From contig JBBJMP010000015.1 in NCBI GenBank assembly GCA_037718865.1, positions 1 through 64,000 on the forward strand: 64,000 nt of DNA. Direction: 5' to 3'. The stretch comes from JADCRZ01 sp037718865 (GTDB lineage: Bacteria; Bacteroidota; Bacteroidia; Chitinophagales; Chitinophagaceae). The notes below the pieces were generated by a model. It worked only from the letters and a program-made list of their open reading frames with translations. It had not been told where the DNA came from and did not search any database. Positions 7,279 to 15,911 of this stretch are shown one piece after another (position 1 is the stretch's first letter; each line of letters opens with the position of its first letter). Both the position numbers and the translations under genes were made by a program.

Positions 7279-9489
7279 ATGAGCAAATTAAAGTTGCTTG
7301 CTCTGTTGTGCATTAGCAGCATGACCATTGCATTACACGGACAGGATGATTCTCTTGACAGGGGAAATACGTTGGCAGAAGTGATCATTTCGGTAAATAA
7401 ATGGGAACAAAATTTAAATGAGGTTCCCAACAAGATTACTAAAGTTACCAGATCGCAGATTCTGCTGAATAATCCACAAACATCTGCCGATCTGCTAAGC
7501 CAGACAGGCACCGTCTTTATTCAGAAAAGTCAGCTGGGAGGTGGAAGTCCCATGATACGTGGATTTGCAACCAACAGGGTATTACTGGTGATGGATGGTG
7601 TTCGCATGAACAATGCCATATATCGCAGTGGCAATCTGCAAAACGTCATCAGCATTGATGCATTAAGCACCGAAACAGCCGAAGTGATCTTTGGGCCTGG
7701 TTCGCTCGTTTATGGCAGCGATGCGATTGGGGGTGTAATGGATTTCCGCACGCTGCAAGCCCGTTTTTCAAAAGACGATAATATGCTGGTCAATGGCAGT
7801 GCCCTGGCACGTTATTCAACGGTGAACAAAGAAAACACAGGGCATGTTGATGTTAATCTTGGCTGGAAAAAGTGGTCGCTGCTTTCATCTGTTACATACA
7901 GCAAGTTTGACGACCTGAAAATGGGAAAGTATGGCGGGCAGGATAACTATTTGCGTCCTGAATTTGTAGAGCGCCAAAACAATACTGATGTTATCGTAAA
8001 AAATACCGATTCCCGCATTCAACGTTTCAGCGGGTATAACCAGTTGAACTTTTTACAAAAGGTGCGTTTTAAACCATCAGAGCGGTTGGAAATGCAGTAT
8101 AGTTTTATCTATGCAGGTACCGGTGATGCTCCCAGGTATGACCGGCTTATTCAATACCGTAATGGAGCTTTGCGGTATGCAGAATGGTATTATGGTCCCA
8201 TGCTTTGGCGTATGCATATCTTGCAGGTATTACATTCAGGAAAGAATAAAATTTATGATGAAGCCCGGATGACAGCTGCTTATCAGAATTATGAAGAAAG
8301 CCGGATAGACCGTACCCGTGCAAATAATAACCGTAACCGCCAGGCAGAGCAAGTGAATGCAATCAGTATAAATTGGGATGCTGTAAAAGAAATGGGCAAA
8401 GGAGAACTTTTTTATGGGATTGAATATGTTTACAACAAAGTAGGTTCCAGTGGAGAGAAAAACAATATCAGTAATAACATCGTTACTCCATACGTAAGCC
8501 GCTATCCTGATGGCAGCACCTGGAGCACATCAGGCGTTTATGGAAGCTACAAGGTTAATGTTCATCCGAAACTGACACTGACTGCCGGTATAAGATATAG
8601 TTATAATTCGCTCAATGCCACATTCGATACTGCCTTCATCAATTTTCCATATAAGAAAGCGGCGTTGGAAGATGGTGCCCTGACCGGTAATGGAGGATTG
8701 GTATTTCGTCCGGATGAGACATGGCAACTTAATGGGAATATTTCATCTGGTTACCGCATGCCTAACGTAGATGACATCGGTAAGTTGTTTGAGAGCGCAC
8801 CCGGTAATGTAAACGTGCCCAATCCCGATCTTAAACAGGAATATGCATGGAACTTTGAACTCGGAGTAGTTAAAAACATTAGTGGCAAATTCAGGATGGA
8901 ATTAAACGGCTTTCGTACCATCCTGAGCCATGCTATTGTTCACCGTCCATTTACTTTTAACGGACAGGACAGTATCATTTTCGATGGAATTCAAAGTCGT
9001 GTAGAGGCCTTGCAAAATGTAGCCAGAGCGACGGTGTGGGGCCTGCAGGCCAGCACAGAAATTTTCTTCACTAAAAATATATCATTACGAAGTCATGCCA
9101 ATTGGATCAATGGCAAAGAAACGGATGATGAAAAAGATGAACAGGTTCCCCTCCGTCATGCTGCACCTTTTTATGGCAGCACTTTTTTTCGGTACCGGAT
9201 AAAAAAATTCTTTGCCGAAGCATCCGCCATTTACAACAGCGAGATCAAAAATGAAGATCTGGCTCCATCTGAACAAGCTAAAACGGATATTTATGCCAGG
9301 GATGACTCCGGGAAGCCCTATTCACCAGGATGGTATACCATCAATATAAAGGCTTCATTTCAGGTTACCAGCAACCTGCTGGCAACAACCGGCTGGGAAA
9401 ACATGACCAATCAACGTTATCGCTCTTATTCTTCGGGTATTGTGGCTGGCGGATCAAATTTCATTGTTGCATTAAGGGCTTCACTTTAA
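7279..9489 (+). CDS. TonB-dependent receptor, hemoglobin/heme-type
   Basis: 736 residues from the ATG at 7279, chosen because it begins a clean signal peptide (MSKLKLLALLCISSMTIALHGQ); an upstream in-frame ATG at 7246 adds a non-signal stretch. The plug domain shows VIISVNKWEQNLNEVPNKIT, GGGSPMIRGFATNRVLLVMDG and FGPGSLVYGSDAIGGVMDF. The barrel contains SGYRMPNVDDIGKLFES followed by PNPDLKQEYAWNFELG, the form typical of hemoglobin/transferrin/lactoferrin-type receptors, and ends in FIVALRASL. It would import an iron-containing ligand, probably heme, across the outer membrane with TonB energy. A hairpin and then a broken PepSY gene follow. No heme lyase or ABC importer is visible nearby, so the substrate is inferred from family shape only. 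Confidence 0.9.
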   Translation: MSKLKLLALLCISSMTIALHGQDDSLDRGNTLAEVIISVNKWEQNLNEVPNKITKVTRSQILLNNPQTSADLLSQTGTVFIQKSQLGGGSPMIRGFATNRVLLVMDGVRMNNAIYRSGNLQNVISIDALSTETAEVIFGPGSLVYGSDAIGGVMDFRTLQARFSKDDNMLVNGSALARYSTVNKENTGHVDVNLGWKKWSLLSSVTYSKFDDLKMGKYGGQDNYLRPEFVERQNNTDVIVKNTDSRIQRFSGYNQLNFLQKVRFKPSERLEMQYSFIYAGTGDAPRYDRLIQYRNGALRYAEWYYGPMLWRMHILQVLHSGKNKIYDEARMTAAYQNYEESRIDRTRANNNRNRQAEQVNAISINWDAVKEMGKGELFYGIEYVYNKVGSSGEKNNISNNIVTPYVSRYPDGSTWSTSGVYGSYKVNVHPKLTLTAGIRYSYNSLNATFDTAFINFPYKKAALEDGALTGNGGLVFRPDETWQLNGNISSGYRMPNVDDIGKLFESAPGNVNVPNPDLKQEYAWNFELGVVKNISGKFRMELNGFRTILSHAIVHRPFTFNGQDSIIFDGIQSRVEALQNVARATVWGLQASTEIFFTKNISLRSHANWINGKETDDEKDEQVPLRHAAPFYGSTFFRYRIKKFFAEASAIYNSEIKNEDLAPSEQAKTDIYARDDSGKPYSPGWYTINIKASFQVTSNLLATTGWENMTNQRYRSYSSGIVAGGSNFIVALRASL

Positions 9490-9524
9490 CATTAAGGCCT
9501 GTGTTACAAAGGCCTTAATGTTTT
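9490..9524 (+). terminator. Hairpin directly after the TonB receptor
   Basis: A perfect 11-bp stem (CATTAAGGCCT at 9490-9500, AGGCCTTAATG at 9510-9520) is followed by only four T. It is a weak terminator or a 3' processing structure. The in-frame ATG at 9518 of the next gene lies inside this stem, which favours the ATG at 9530 as that gene's original start. Confidence 0.65.
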
Positions 9525-9529
9525 CAACT

Positions 9530-9851
9530 ATGCAAGACGCAAAACAACAGGCAAAATGGATACGCCATTTTCGGTGGCTGCACCGCAAAATTGCCATCGT
9601 GCTTTTTAGTTTTTTTCTGCTGATAGCAATCTCCGGCTTTCTGTTAGGTTGGAAAAAAAATACGGGCCTGCTTGCGCCGACACAAACAGGCAGCTCTGCC
9701 GAACTTTCAGCCTGGCTGCCGGTTGATAGTCTCGCCAGTATAGCCGTACGGTTGCTGCATGATTTAGTTTCGCCTGCATTTCATGCTGACCATAACCGGC
9801 TTTTGGTTATGGTATGGCCCGAAACGGCTTAGAAGGTCAAAACGAAAATGA
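9530..9851 (+). pseudogene. PepSY-associated transmembrane protein, broken by an internal out-of-frame deletion
   Basis: The N-terminal part is intact: IRHFRWLHRKIAIVLFSFFLL and ISGFLLGWKKNTG, then LPVDSLASIAVRLLHDLVSP up to about 9780, all as in short Bacteroidota PepSY-TM proteins. From there the frame runs into a TAG at 9830-9832. In another frame, bases 9783-9851 encode MLTITGFWLWYGPKR followed by LRRSKRK and a stop, which is the expected last membrane helix and C-terminus of the same protein. So the middle of the gene (roughly 80 residues by family length) is gone, and the two ends are joined out of frame near 9777-9785. It sits next to an iron/heme-type TonB receptor, a usual location for such genes. 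The surviving 100-residue product would have one membrane helix and is unlikely to work. Confidence 0.8.
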
Positions 9852-9984
9852 AACCCAATACTATCCTTCAAGGCAAGTATTCAATAAAACTGCCTTGATT
9901 TTCCTTTGCATGTTAATTTATTATTATGGAAGCAGCATTGGTTTGTAAAAATTGTCTTAATTTACGGGTAACCAAAGGGTGTGT

Positions 9985-10563
9985 ATGACTGAGGAAGCCA
10001 TTTTACAAGGATGTATCGAAAATAATGCAGCTGCACAAAAGGAATTGTATAACCGGTACAGTCCAAAAATGATGGCCGTATGTTATCGGTTCGGGCATAA
10101 CCGGGAGGATGCCGAAGACATGTTACAGGAAGGTTTTATAAAGGTTTATTCTCAGATCCATACCTTTCGAAATCAGGGGGCATTTGAAGGCTGGGTTCGC
10201 CGAATAATCGTGCATACCTGTATCAACAATCTCAAGAAGAATAAAAAGTTTAATGAGAGTGTTGATATTGCGAATGCGACTACTTTGATGGTAAGGGAAG
10301 AAACGGTGCCTTCCATTGTTCAGGCCAAACAAGTTGTCGAATGTATCAGGCTTTTACCAATGGGATACCGTACTGTATTGAATCTGTATGCTATTGAGGG
10401 CTATTCGCACAAGGAGATTTCTCAAATTCTTGAGATTGAAGAAAGTACCAGCCGTTCGCAGTATACCCGTGCAAAACAAATGTTGGAAGACATCCTGATC
10501 CGCAAAAAAATTCTAACGAAGCGGAAGGAAAAGACGGGATTTTTCGCGGCTTTTGGCAGATAG
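9985..10563 (+). CDS. ECF-type RNA polymerase sigma factor
   Basis: 192 residues from ATG 9985; the open frame can also start at GTG 9979, two codons earlier. Region 2 shows the ELYNRYSPKMMAVCYRFGHN helix and the DAEDMLQEGFIKVYSQI core-binding helix, then FEGWVRRIIVHTCINNLKKN. Region 4 has LPMGYRTVLNLYAIEGYSH and the helix-turn-helix KEISQILEIEESTSRSQYTRAK. This is the Bacteroidota ECF group that usually precedes a membrane protein gene. It is followed 49 bp later by the membrane/barrel protein at 10613, which probably controls it or is its target. Confidence 0.93.
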   Translation: MTEEAILQGCIENNAAAQKELYNRYSPKMMAVCYRFGHNREDAEDMLQEGFIKVYSQIHTFRNQGAFEGWVRRIIVHTCINNLKKNKKFNESVDIANATTLMVREETVPSIVQAKQVVECIRLLPMGYRTVLNLYAIEGYSHKEISQILEIEESTSRSQYTRAKQMLEDILIRKKILTKRKEKTGFFAAFGR

Positions 10564-10612
10564 AAATTGAAAAGTATAAACAAAACCACCCTTACTGCAA
10601 AAGAGATTTACA

Positions 10613-12019
10613 ATGAAAAGAGATTTTGACGATGATGATAGTTTTGAATTGTTCATACAAAAAAAGGTGGATCATTACAAAATGTACCCTTCGGAGGGGG
10701 TTTGGAAAGGGATCTACAATACGCTTCATACGCGGAGAAAGTGGTTTACCATAGGAGGAAGTTTGCTATTGCTTACAGCAATTATCTTCATCACACAGGA
10801 ATTACTCTTTCCCGGCTCTTCTACATTGGAAGTAAACAGACCAACAGGCCAAACTATTTCATTGCCTCTTATAACCAGATTGGAAGCTTTACCTTTTTCA
10901 ACGCATTCATTCGCAGGACGTTCGTCAACAAAAAAGCTCATTGAAAAGCCTGTAGCGGGTTTATTACAGATGCGGGATCCTTCAGCTACAAACCGCCGTA
11001 AGGCTGATCAGGTAACGATAAAATCACTAGATATAAATAAGAGCCAGGTTAAATTAACGGCCCGTGAGGCTGTTTCGTCTCCTGTGGTTACGGCTTTGCA
11101 CGAAAAAGAACAGATGCAGACCAAACCAGTAGTGGCTTCTAAGATATCAAATTCACCCGAAATCTCACTTGTTGATAAGATGGTCGTGGAGAAAGATCCG
11201 GCGCTTTCAGATAAAAACGATCAGATTCCTTCTGAGAAGAAAACGAACTGGTTACAGGAAATGGCTTTAATCAGGTTAACCCCACCGAAAAAGAATCGTT
11301 TCAACCTGCAGTTTTATCTTTCTCCCACAATCAGTTACAGGAAACTGGCTGATAACGGGAATAAGATAAATGTTAACCAGCAGAATGTTCCTTTAGCAAT
11401 AAATCATACCAACATAGACAGGTATGTAGATCACGTGCCTTCTGTAGGTGTTGAATTGGGATCGAATGTGCTGTACAGCGTTTTTGAAAACCTTACTTTG
11501 AAAACAGGCCTGCAATTAAATTACTCGCGTTATAATATTAAGGCATACAGCTTTTATTACGAAAAAGCATCCATTGCCTTAAACAGGGCGGGATTAGGGA
11601 CGGATACAATATCAGCGTACACATCGCTAAGAAATTTTAACGGGTATTCTCCTGAACAACTTCAAAATCAATACCTGCAGGTGTCTCTCCCTGTCGGAGC
11701 TGAATTAAAATTACTTGGAAACAAACGGCTACAATTAAATATTGCAGGAACAATACAGCCAACCTATTTATTATTTAACGATACGTACCTGCTTTCTATG
11801 GATTATGTAAATTATGCCAAGGAAGAATCACTGGTCCGAAAGTGGAATGTGCATACCAGCGTGGAAGCTTTCATTTCTTATAAAACCGGTGGTGTACGCT
11901 GGCAGCTTGGGCCGCAATTCCGCTATCAGTTAATGTCGTCTTATAACGATCGCTACCCGATTAAGGAGTACCTTATTGAATATGCGGCCAAAATAGGTAT
12001 AAGCAAAACAATCAAGTAA
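10613..12019 (+). CDS. Sigma-linked protein: cytoplasmic N-terminus, inner-membrane helix and outer-membrane beta-barrel-like C-terminus
   Basis: 468 residues. Residues 1-43 are charged and end in RRK, with MYPSEGVWKGIYNTLH, a motif I associate with products following ECF sigma genes in Chitinophagaceae. Residues 45-66 (WFTIGGSLLLLTAIIFITQE) form one strong membrane helix with an N-in charge pattern. Residues 67-223 are low in hydrophobicity, rich in Ser, Thr, Lys and Pro, and probably extended. From about 224 to the end the pattern is alternating amphipathic strands with Tyr and Gly (FNLQFYLSPTISYRKL, LKTGLQLNYSRYNI, LQVSLPVGAELKLLG, VRWQLGPQFRYQLMSS), like PorT-type eight-stranded barrels. 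Inference: one chain linking the cytoplasmic sigma factor to the outer membrane. Alternatively the C-terminal part is a periplasmic beta domain. Confidence 0.75.
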   Translation: MKRDFDDDDSFELFIQKKVDHYKMYPSEGVWKGIYNTLHTRRKWFTIGGSLLLLTAIIFITQELLFPGSSTLEVNRPTGQTISLPLITRLEALPFSTHSFAGRSSTKKLIEKPVAGLLQMRDPSATNRRKADQVTIKSLDINKSQVKLTAREAVSSPVVTALHEKEQMQTKPVVASKISNSPEISLVDKMVVEKDPALSDKNDQIPSEKKTNWLQEMALIRLTPPKKNRFNLQFYLSPTISYRKLADNGNKINVNQQNVPLAINHTNIDRYVDHVPSVGVELGSNVLYSVFENLTLKTGLQLNYSRYNIKAYSFYYEKASIALNRAGLGTDTISAYTSLRNFNGYSPEQLQNQYLQVSLPVGAELKLLGNKRLQLNIAGTIQPTYLLFNDTYLLSMDYVNYAKEESLVRKWNVHTSVEAFISYKTGGVRWQLGPQFRYQLMSSYNDRYPIKEYLIEYAAKIGISKTIK

Positions 12020-12099
12020 TCGCTGTATTGTCTTCCAGGAGTTAATGATTACACCTTCACTCGCGCTGACAGATTCGATAAATCACGTCAATTATTGGG

Positions 12100-12126
12100 A
12101 CCGCTTGCCTAACGAGCGGTTTTTTA
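12100..12126 (+). terminator. Terminator after the sigma/barrel gene pair
   Basis: Stem ACCGCT (12100-12105) with AGCGGT (12115-12120), then six T. It lies about 80 bp after the stop of the barrel-like gene and ends 25 bp before the next start. Confidence 0.75.
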
Positions 12127-12150
12127 TTTACAATTCATTTATTTTTGGGA

Positions 12151-12732
12151 ATGAAGTTGTTTTGTGCTCTGATAATGGCCTGTATAACCGTTTCCTGTAA
12201 CAATCAGTCTTTTCAACCTGTAAATGACCGGGTAGATGGCAAACAAACGGTTTTCCCGGTAACCGATTTCCTGAACAGTCAGATGCATATGGTAGATTCT
12301 TTACAACTACCCGTAATGAAATTTGTTACTATAAATAATAAGACTGATTCCGGTTTAATTTCATGGGACGAATTTAAAGTTTTAGCCGCTGATTTTCTGC
12401 AACCCGATATCAGCGATCCGTCGATTTCGGGTTTGTATAAAGAAAATAGTTTTGCGGATCAGTCAATACCAAGTGTAACCCTTACTTACGCAGCACAAAA
12501 CAAAGATCTTGAAATCCGTCGTGTTGATATAACTATAAATCCAAACCCGGTTTTGTATGATAAGGTTAGAAGCATTTACCTGGAGAAGAATAGTATTAGA
12601 AAGGATACTTTCATCCATAAAAAACTTTATTGGAGGGCAGACCGTAATTTTCAAATTATCACTACCATGCAATTGCAGAATCAGCCATCAGCCACAAGGA
12701 TACTCAAATGTATCTGGGATTACACCGACTGA
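12151..12732 (+). CDS. Predicted lipoprotein of unknown function
   Basis: 193 residues from ATG 12151; the longer frame would use a TTG two codons upstream. The N-terminus MKLFCALIMACITVSCNNQ is a lipoprotein signal with a lipobox ending at Cys16, so the protein should be membrane-anchored after cleavage. The body shows alternating strands (PSVTLTYAAQNKDLEIRRVD, RNFQIITTMQLQNQ) and no motif that I recognise. It lies 34 bp before uvrC on the same strand and may share its transcript. Confidence 0.75.
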   Translation: MKLFCALIMACITVSCNNQSFQPVNDRVDGKQTVFPVTDFLNSQMHMVDSLQLPVMKFVTINNKTDSGLISWDEFKVLAADFLQPDISDPSISGLYKENSFADQSIPSVTLTYAAQNKDLEIRRVDITINPNPVLYDKVRSIYLEKNSIRKDTFIHKKLYWRADRNFQIITTMQLQNQPSATRILKCIWDYTD

Positions 12733-12765
12733 TATCTTCTTAACATATGGAATTACTGAGTATTA

Positions 12766-14616
12766 ATGACAGCAAGCCATTTTCAAAACATAGCTTATAC
12801 CATACCGCATCAGCCAGGCATTTATAAATATTATGATGTTGCCAATGTAATGCTTTACGTAGGTAAAGCTAAAGACCTGCGTAAGCGTGTGGGTTCTTAT
12901 TTTAGCAAGGCCTTTACCAATTACAAAACCCACGACCTGGTTCAACGGATTCATCATATTGAGTTTACCATCGTTGATTCAGAGCAGGATGCGTTCCTTT
13001 TGGAAAATTCACTGATCAAACAGTATCAACCGAGGTTTAACATTAATCTTAAGGATGATAAAAGTTACCCTTTCATCGTTATAAAAAAAGAACCTTTTCC
13101 CCGGGTCTTTCTTACCAGAAGGGTAATCAACGACGGATCTGAGTACCTGGGCCCATTTACCTCTGTTCATAGGGTCAGGGAATTACTTGATTTCATCAAA
13201 CAAAATATCCAGTTAAGGACCTGTAAATTAAACCTCTCTCAGGCAAATATTACAAAAGGGAAATTTAAGGTTTGCCTTGAGTACCATTTGGGCAATTGTA
13301 AGGGTCCTTGTGAGGCTTTGCAAACTGAGGACGACTACGCCTACCAGCTTAGCCAATTAAAAAATTTTATGAAGGGAAATCTCAACCCAATTTTACAGCA
13401 CTTCAAATCGGAAATGAAAAACCATGCTGAACAACTTCATTTTGAAAAAGCAGAGGCTACACGTAGAAAAATAGAACACCTTGAAAACTACCGGGCTAGA
13501 TCGATCATTGTTAGTAAGCATGTGACTAATGTGGATGTCTTTACGATATTAAAAGACGGCGATGTGGCCTATGTGAATTATTTAATGATACAGAACGGCG
13601 CGATCATACAAACTCATACTTCCGAGTTGGAAACCTTCCTGGAGGAGTCGCAGGAAGAGGTGCTGGTTTTTGCTATTGCTCAATTGAGAACACTTTTTAA
13701 AAGCCTTTCTACTGAGGTTATCGTTCCTTTCCCAATCGATTACCCGGAGGTAGGGGTTATTACCACAATTCCTAAAGGGGGTGATAAAAAGAAATTGTTG
13801 GACCTGTCTGAAAAGAACGTGAGTTATTTTAAGGAGGAGATCCGCAGAAAGAAAACATTACAACTGGAAGGCAGAACAGATGCTGAAAGGCAAAAAGTGT
13901 TGTACCAATTACAGGAAGACCTTCAGTTACCGGCTTTGCCGGCACACATAGAGTGTTTCGATAATTCCAATTTCCAGGGGAGTTATCCTGTCTCTGCCAT
14001 GGTTTGCTTCAAAGACGGGGTTGCGAGTAAGGCCGATTACCGCCATTTTAATGTAAAAACTGTCGCCGGTATTAATGATTTTGCAACCATGAAAGAAGTA
14101 GTATGCCGGCGCTACAAACGATTAATTGAAGAAGCACAGCCACTGCCTCAGCTAATTATCATCGATGGAGGAAAAGGGCAGTTAAGTGCAGCTATGGAAA
14201 GCATTCTGAATCTGGGCTTAAGCGGTAAATTAACCGTTGTAGGATTGGCAAAAAATGAAGAAGAAATCTTTTATGCGGGTGATAAAGAGTCTATTAAACT
14301 GCCATACAATAGCGAGAGCCTTAAATTAATAAGAAGGATAAGGGATGAAGTCCACCGTTTTGGCATTAAATTTCATCGTAATAAACGCAGTAAAGGAACG
14401 TTTAAAAATGAATTGGAAAATATCAGGGGGATTGGTAAAAATACGGCCAATCTATTATTAAGATCATTTAAATCAGTTAACAGGATCCGTGAAGCGCCTG
14501 AAGTGAGCCTTGCTGAAGTTATCGGACCTTCAAGGGCGGCAATCGTCTATAACTATTTTAATACGCAGCAGGACTATACTAAGAATAATAATAACAAAGA
14601 ACTCAAATCTGACTGA
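12766..14616 (+). CDS. uvrC: UvrABC excinuclease subunit C
   Basis: Makes both incisions around DNA damage in nucleotide excision repair. 616 residues, the normal length. The N-terminal GIY-YIG nuclease domain has PGIYKYYDVANVMLYVGKAKDL near residues 18-40. The UvrB-interacting UVR motif is LHFEKAEATRRKIEHLENY near 224-243. The C-terminal RNase H-like nuclease shows IECFDNSNFQGSYPVSAMV and LIIIDGGKGQLSAA, and the helix-hairpin-helix pair IRGIGKNTANLLLRSF lies near 552-567. The last 15 residues (DYTKNNNNKELKSD) look like a non-conserved tail. A terminator follows. Confidence 0.97.
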   Translation: MTASHFQNIAYTIPHQPGIYKYYDVANVMLYVGKAKDLRKRVGSYFSKAFTNYKTHDLVQRIHHIEFTIVDSEQDAFLLENSLIKQYQPRFNINLKDDKSYPFIVIKKEPFPRVFLTRRVINDGSEYLGPFTSVHRVRELLDFIKQNIQLRTCKLNLSQANITKGKFKVCLEYHLGNCKGPCEALQTEDDYAYQLSQLKNFMKGNLNPILQHFKSEMKNHAEQLHFEKAEATRRKIEHLENYRARSIIVSKHVTNVDVFTILKDGDVAYVNYLMIQNGAIIQTHTSELETFLEESQEEVLVFAIAQLRTLFKSLSTEVIVPFPIDYPEVGVITTIPKGGDKKKLLDLSEKNVSYFKEEIRRKKTLQLEGRTDAERQKVLYQLQEDLQLPALPAHIECFDNSNFQGSYPVSAMVCFKDGVASKADYRHFNVKTVAGINDFATMKEVVCRRYKRLIEEAQPLPQLIIIDGGKGQLSAAMESILNLGLSGKLTVVGLAKNEEEIFYAGDKESIKLPYNSESLKLIRRIRDEVHRFGIKFHRNKRSKGTFKNELENIRGIGKNTANLLLRSFKSVNRIREAPEVSLAEVIGPSRAAIVYNYFNTQQDYTKNNNNKELKSD

Positions 14617-14630
14617 CAATCAATAAAAAA

Positions 14631-14660
14631 GGGGCCAGGATAAAAATCCAGCCCCGTTTT
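14631..14660 (+). terminator. Terminator of uvrC
   Basis: Stem GGGGC (14631-14635) with GCCCC (14651-14655), extended by an imperfect AGGA/TCC segment, followed by GTTTT. The bases after it (AAAATCCAATATCCTATGAAAA) closely resemble those after the hairpin at 59880. Confidence 0.75.
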
Positions 14661-14820
14661 AAAATCCAATATCCTATGAAAAACCGTTGTAAAAATAGCG
14701 AAACAAATCAATCTGACAATACCTGTAAATGGGTATTTTTTGATTTATTTATTGTGTTTCCACGCGTTTTGTTTTAAAATCTAAGTGATTTTCGTTGTTA
14801 CAAGAATAGCCACCATGTAC

Positions 14821-14856
14821 AAAAAAAAGGTATCGTAGTTGTACGATACCTTTTTA
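14821..14856 (-). terminator. Terminator of the gld operon (symmetric hairpin)
   Basis: A GGTATCGT/ACGATACC stem is flanked by a run of A on the left and of T on the right, so on the minus strand it has a T tract after the stem and lies 18 bp past the gldN stop. The same hairpin would also stop transcription from the plus strand. Confidence 0.85.
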
Positions 14857-14873
14857 AATTAGTAATTCTGTTT

Positions 14874-15902
14874 CTAGTAAGACCAGAGGTCCTGTTCGTA
14901 ATTAAATATTTTTTCTTTAACATTATCGCCTTCCAATAACCTAAGGATCGGGTCCTTTACATAACCAGCAATGAACTGATCATAGGGATTGTCATACGTT
15001 GATTTAATGATGCGACTGGCAAACATCCGGTTTTCAAACAGTTCCTCCCAACTCAAACGCGCGCCATAATTCTTACTGTTGTATGCTTCATACTTTGAGA
15101 GCAATGGCCTGAGATCCGGATAATACACCCAGAATAACGGAGTAACGTCTCTGAAGCTGCCATCGGGGTTGCGAATCGTCTTCAATGGAGCAATGCCGAG
15201 TATCCGTATATGAAGCCTGGATGATTCTTTGTCAAACACAGCCTCTTCTTTTATCCAAAATTTTTCTACAGTGTTATCCGGATTAAATTCCTCTACAATC
15301 GTTGAGTCCTTGGTAATACCTTTAGAACCGTCAGGATCCTGGGTCCAGTCAGGTACCTGCACAACTTTCGGCTCCCCTACCAGTTGTTTGGTAATTTCGC
15401 CTACTGTAATAGGTGTGGTAAAACGGTCGTCGATAGGACTGAAAGCAGTGATAGTACCGCCCTTTATAGCAGTTAGTAATATACTGATAAAGCGCTGGTT
15501 ACCGTTGTCGTCATCAGCCTTATACATAAAAGGGAGGTTCATTTTTTCATGCACGTCAATTTCCCGCCAAACCCTTTGCCTGTATACGGCATCATCTTCA
15601 CGGATATGCTCATATGCCAGTACTGTTCTATCTGTTATAAGATTACGTTCTATAACATTATCGTTTCGAAGACTTTTACGCACGGTCGGAAGAACCAGTT
15701 CAGCCTCGCGTGTAACCACGGGTGTGGTATCTTTTGCCGGAGTAACCAAATTAGCTCCTGCGTTTCCTGCATTTTTATTTGTAGTTGTTCTTTTGGCAGG
15801 TGTTCTTTTTCTGACGACGCGCTTTTGTTGCGCATCAGCATCCTGAAGACAGAAAGCCAGAACAGCGATTAACAGGATTGATTTAACAGACATGTTCTTC
15901 AT
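14874..15902 (-). CDS. gldN: Gliding motility / type IX secretion protein GldN
   Basis: 342 residues with a signal peptide (MKNMSVKSILLIAVLAFCLQDADAQQ). After a Lys/Arg/Thr-rich spacer (residues 27-60) comes the GldN/PorN domain: VIERNLITDRTVLAYEHIRE, DAVYRQRVWREIDVHEKMN, PFMYKADDDNGNQRFISIL, and in the second half VTPLFWVYYPDLRPLL and LSWEELFENRMFASRIIKS. GldN forms a periplasmic ring with GldK under the outer membrane. It is the last gene of gldKLMN, 9 bp after gldM, and is followed by a terminator. A start three codons later (MSVKS) is equally possible. Confidence 0.95.
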   Translation of the reverse strand: MKNMSVKSILLIAVLAFCLQDADAQQKRVVRKRTPAKRTTTNKNAGNAGANLVTPAKDTTPVVTREAELVLPTVRKSLRNDNVIERNLITDRTVLAYEHIREDDAVYRQRVWREIDVHEKMNLPFMYKADDDNGNQRFISILLTAIKGGTITAFSPIDDRFTTPITVGEITKQLVGEPKVVQVPDWTQDPDGSKGITKDSTIVEEFNPDNTVEKFWIKEEAVFDKESSRLHIRILGIAPLKTIRNPDGSFRDVTPLFWVYYPDLRPLLSKYEAYNSKNYGARLSWEELFENRMFASRIIKSTYDNPYDQFIAGYVKDPILRLLEGDNVKEKIFNYEQDLWSY

Positions 15903-15911
15903 GTTACTTCA

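Noticed and set aside
15229..15846. Plus-strand ORF opposite gldN
   Set aside because: Low-complexity Ser/Thr shadow of the gldN coding sequence on the other strand.
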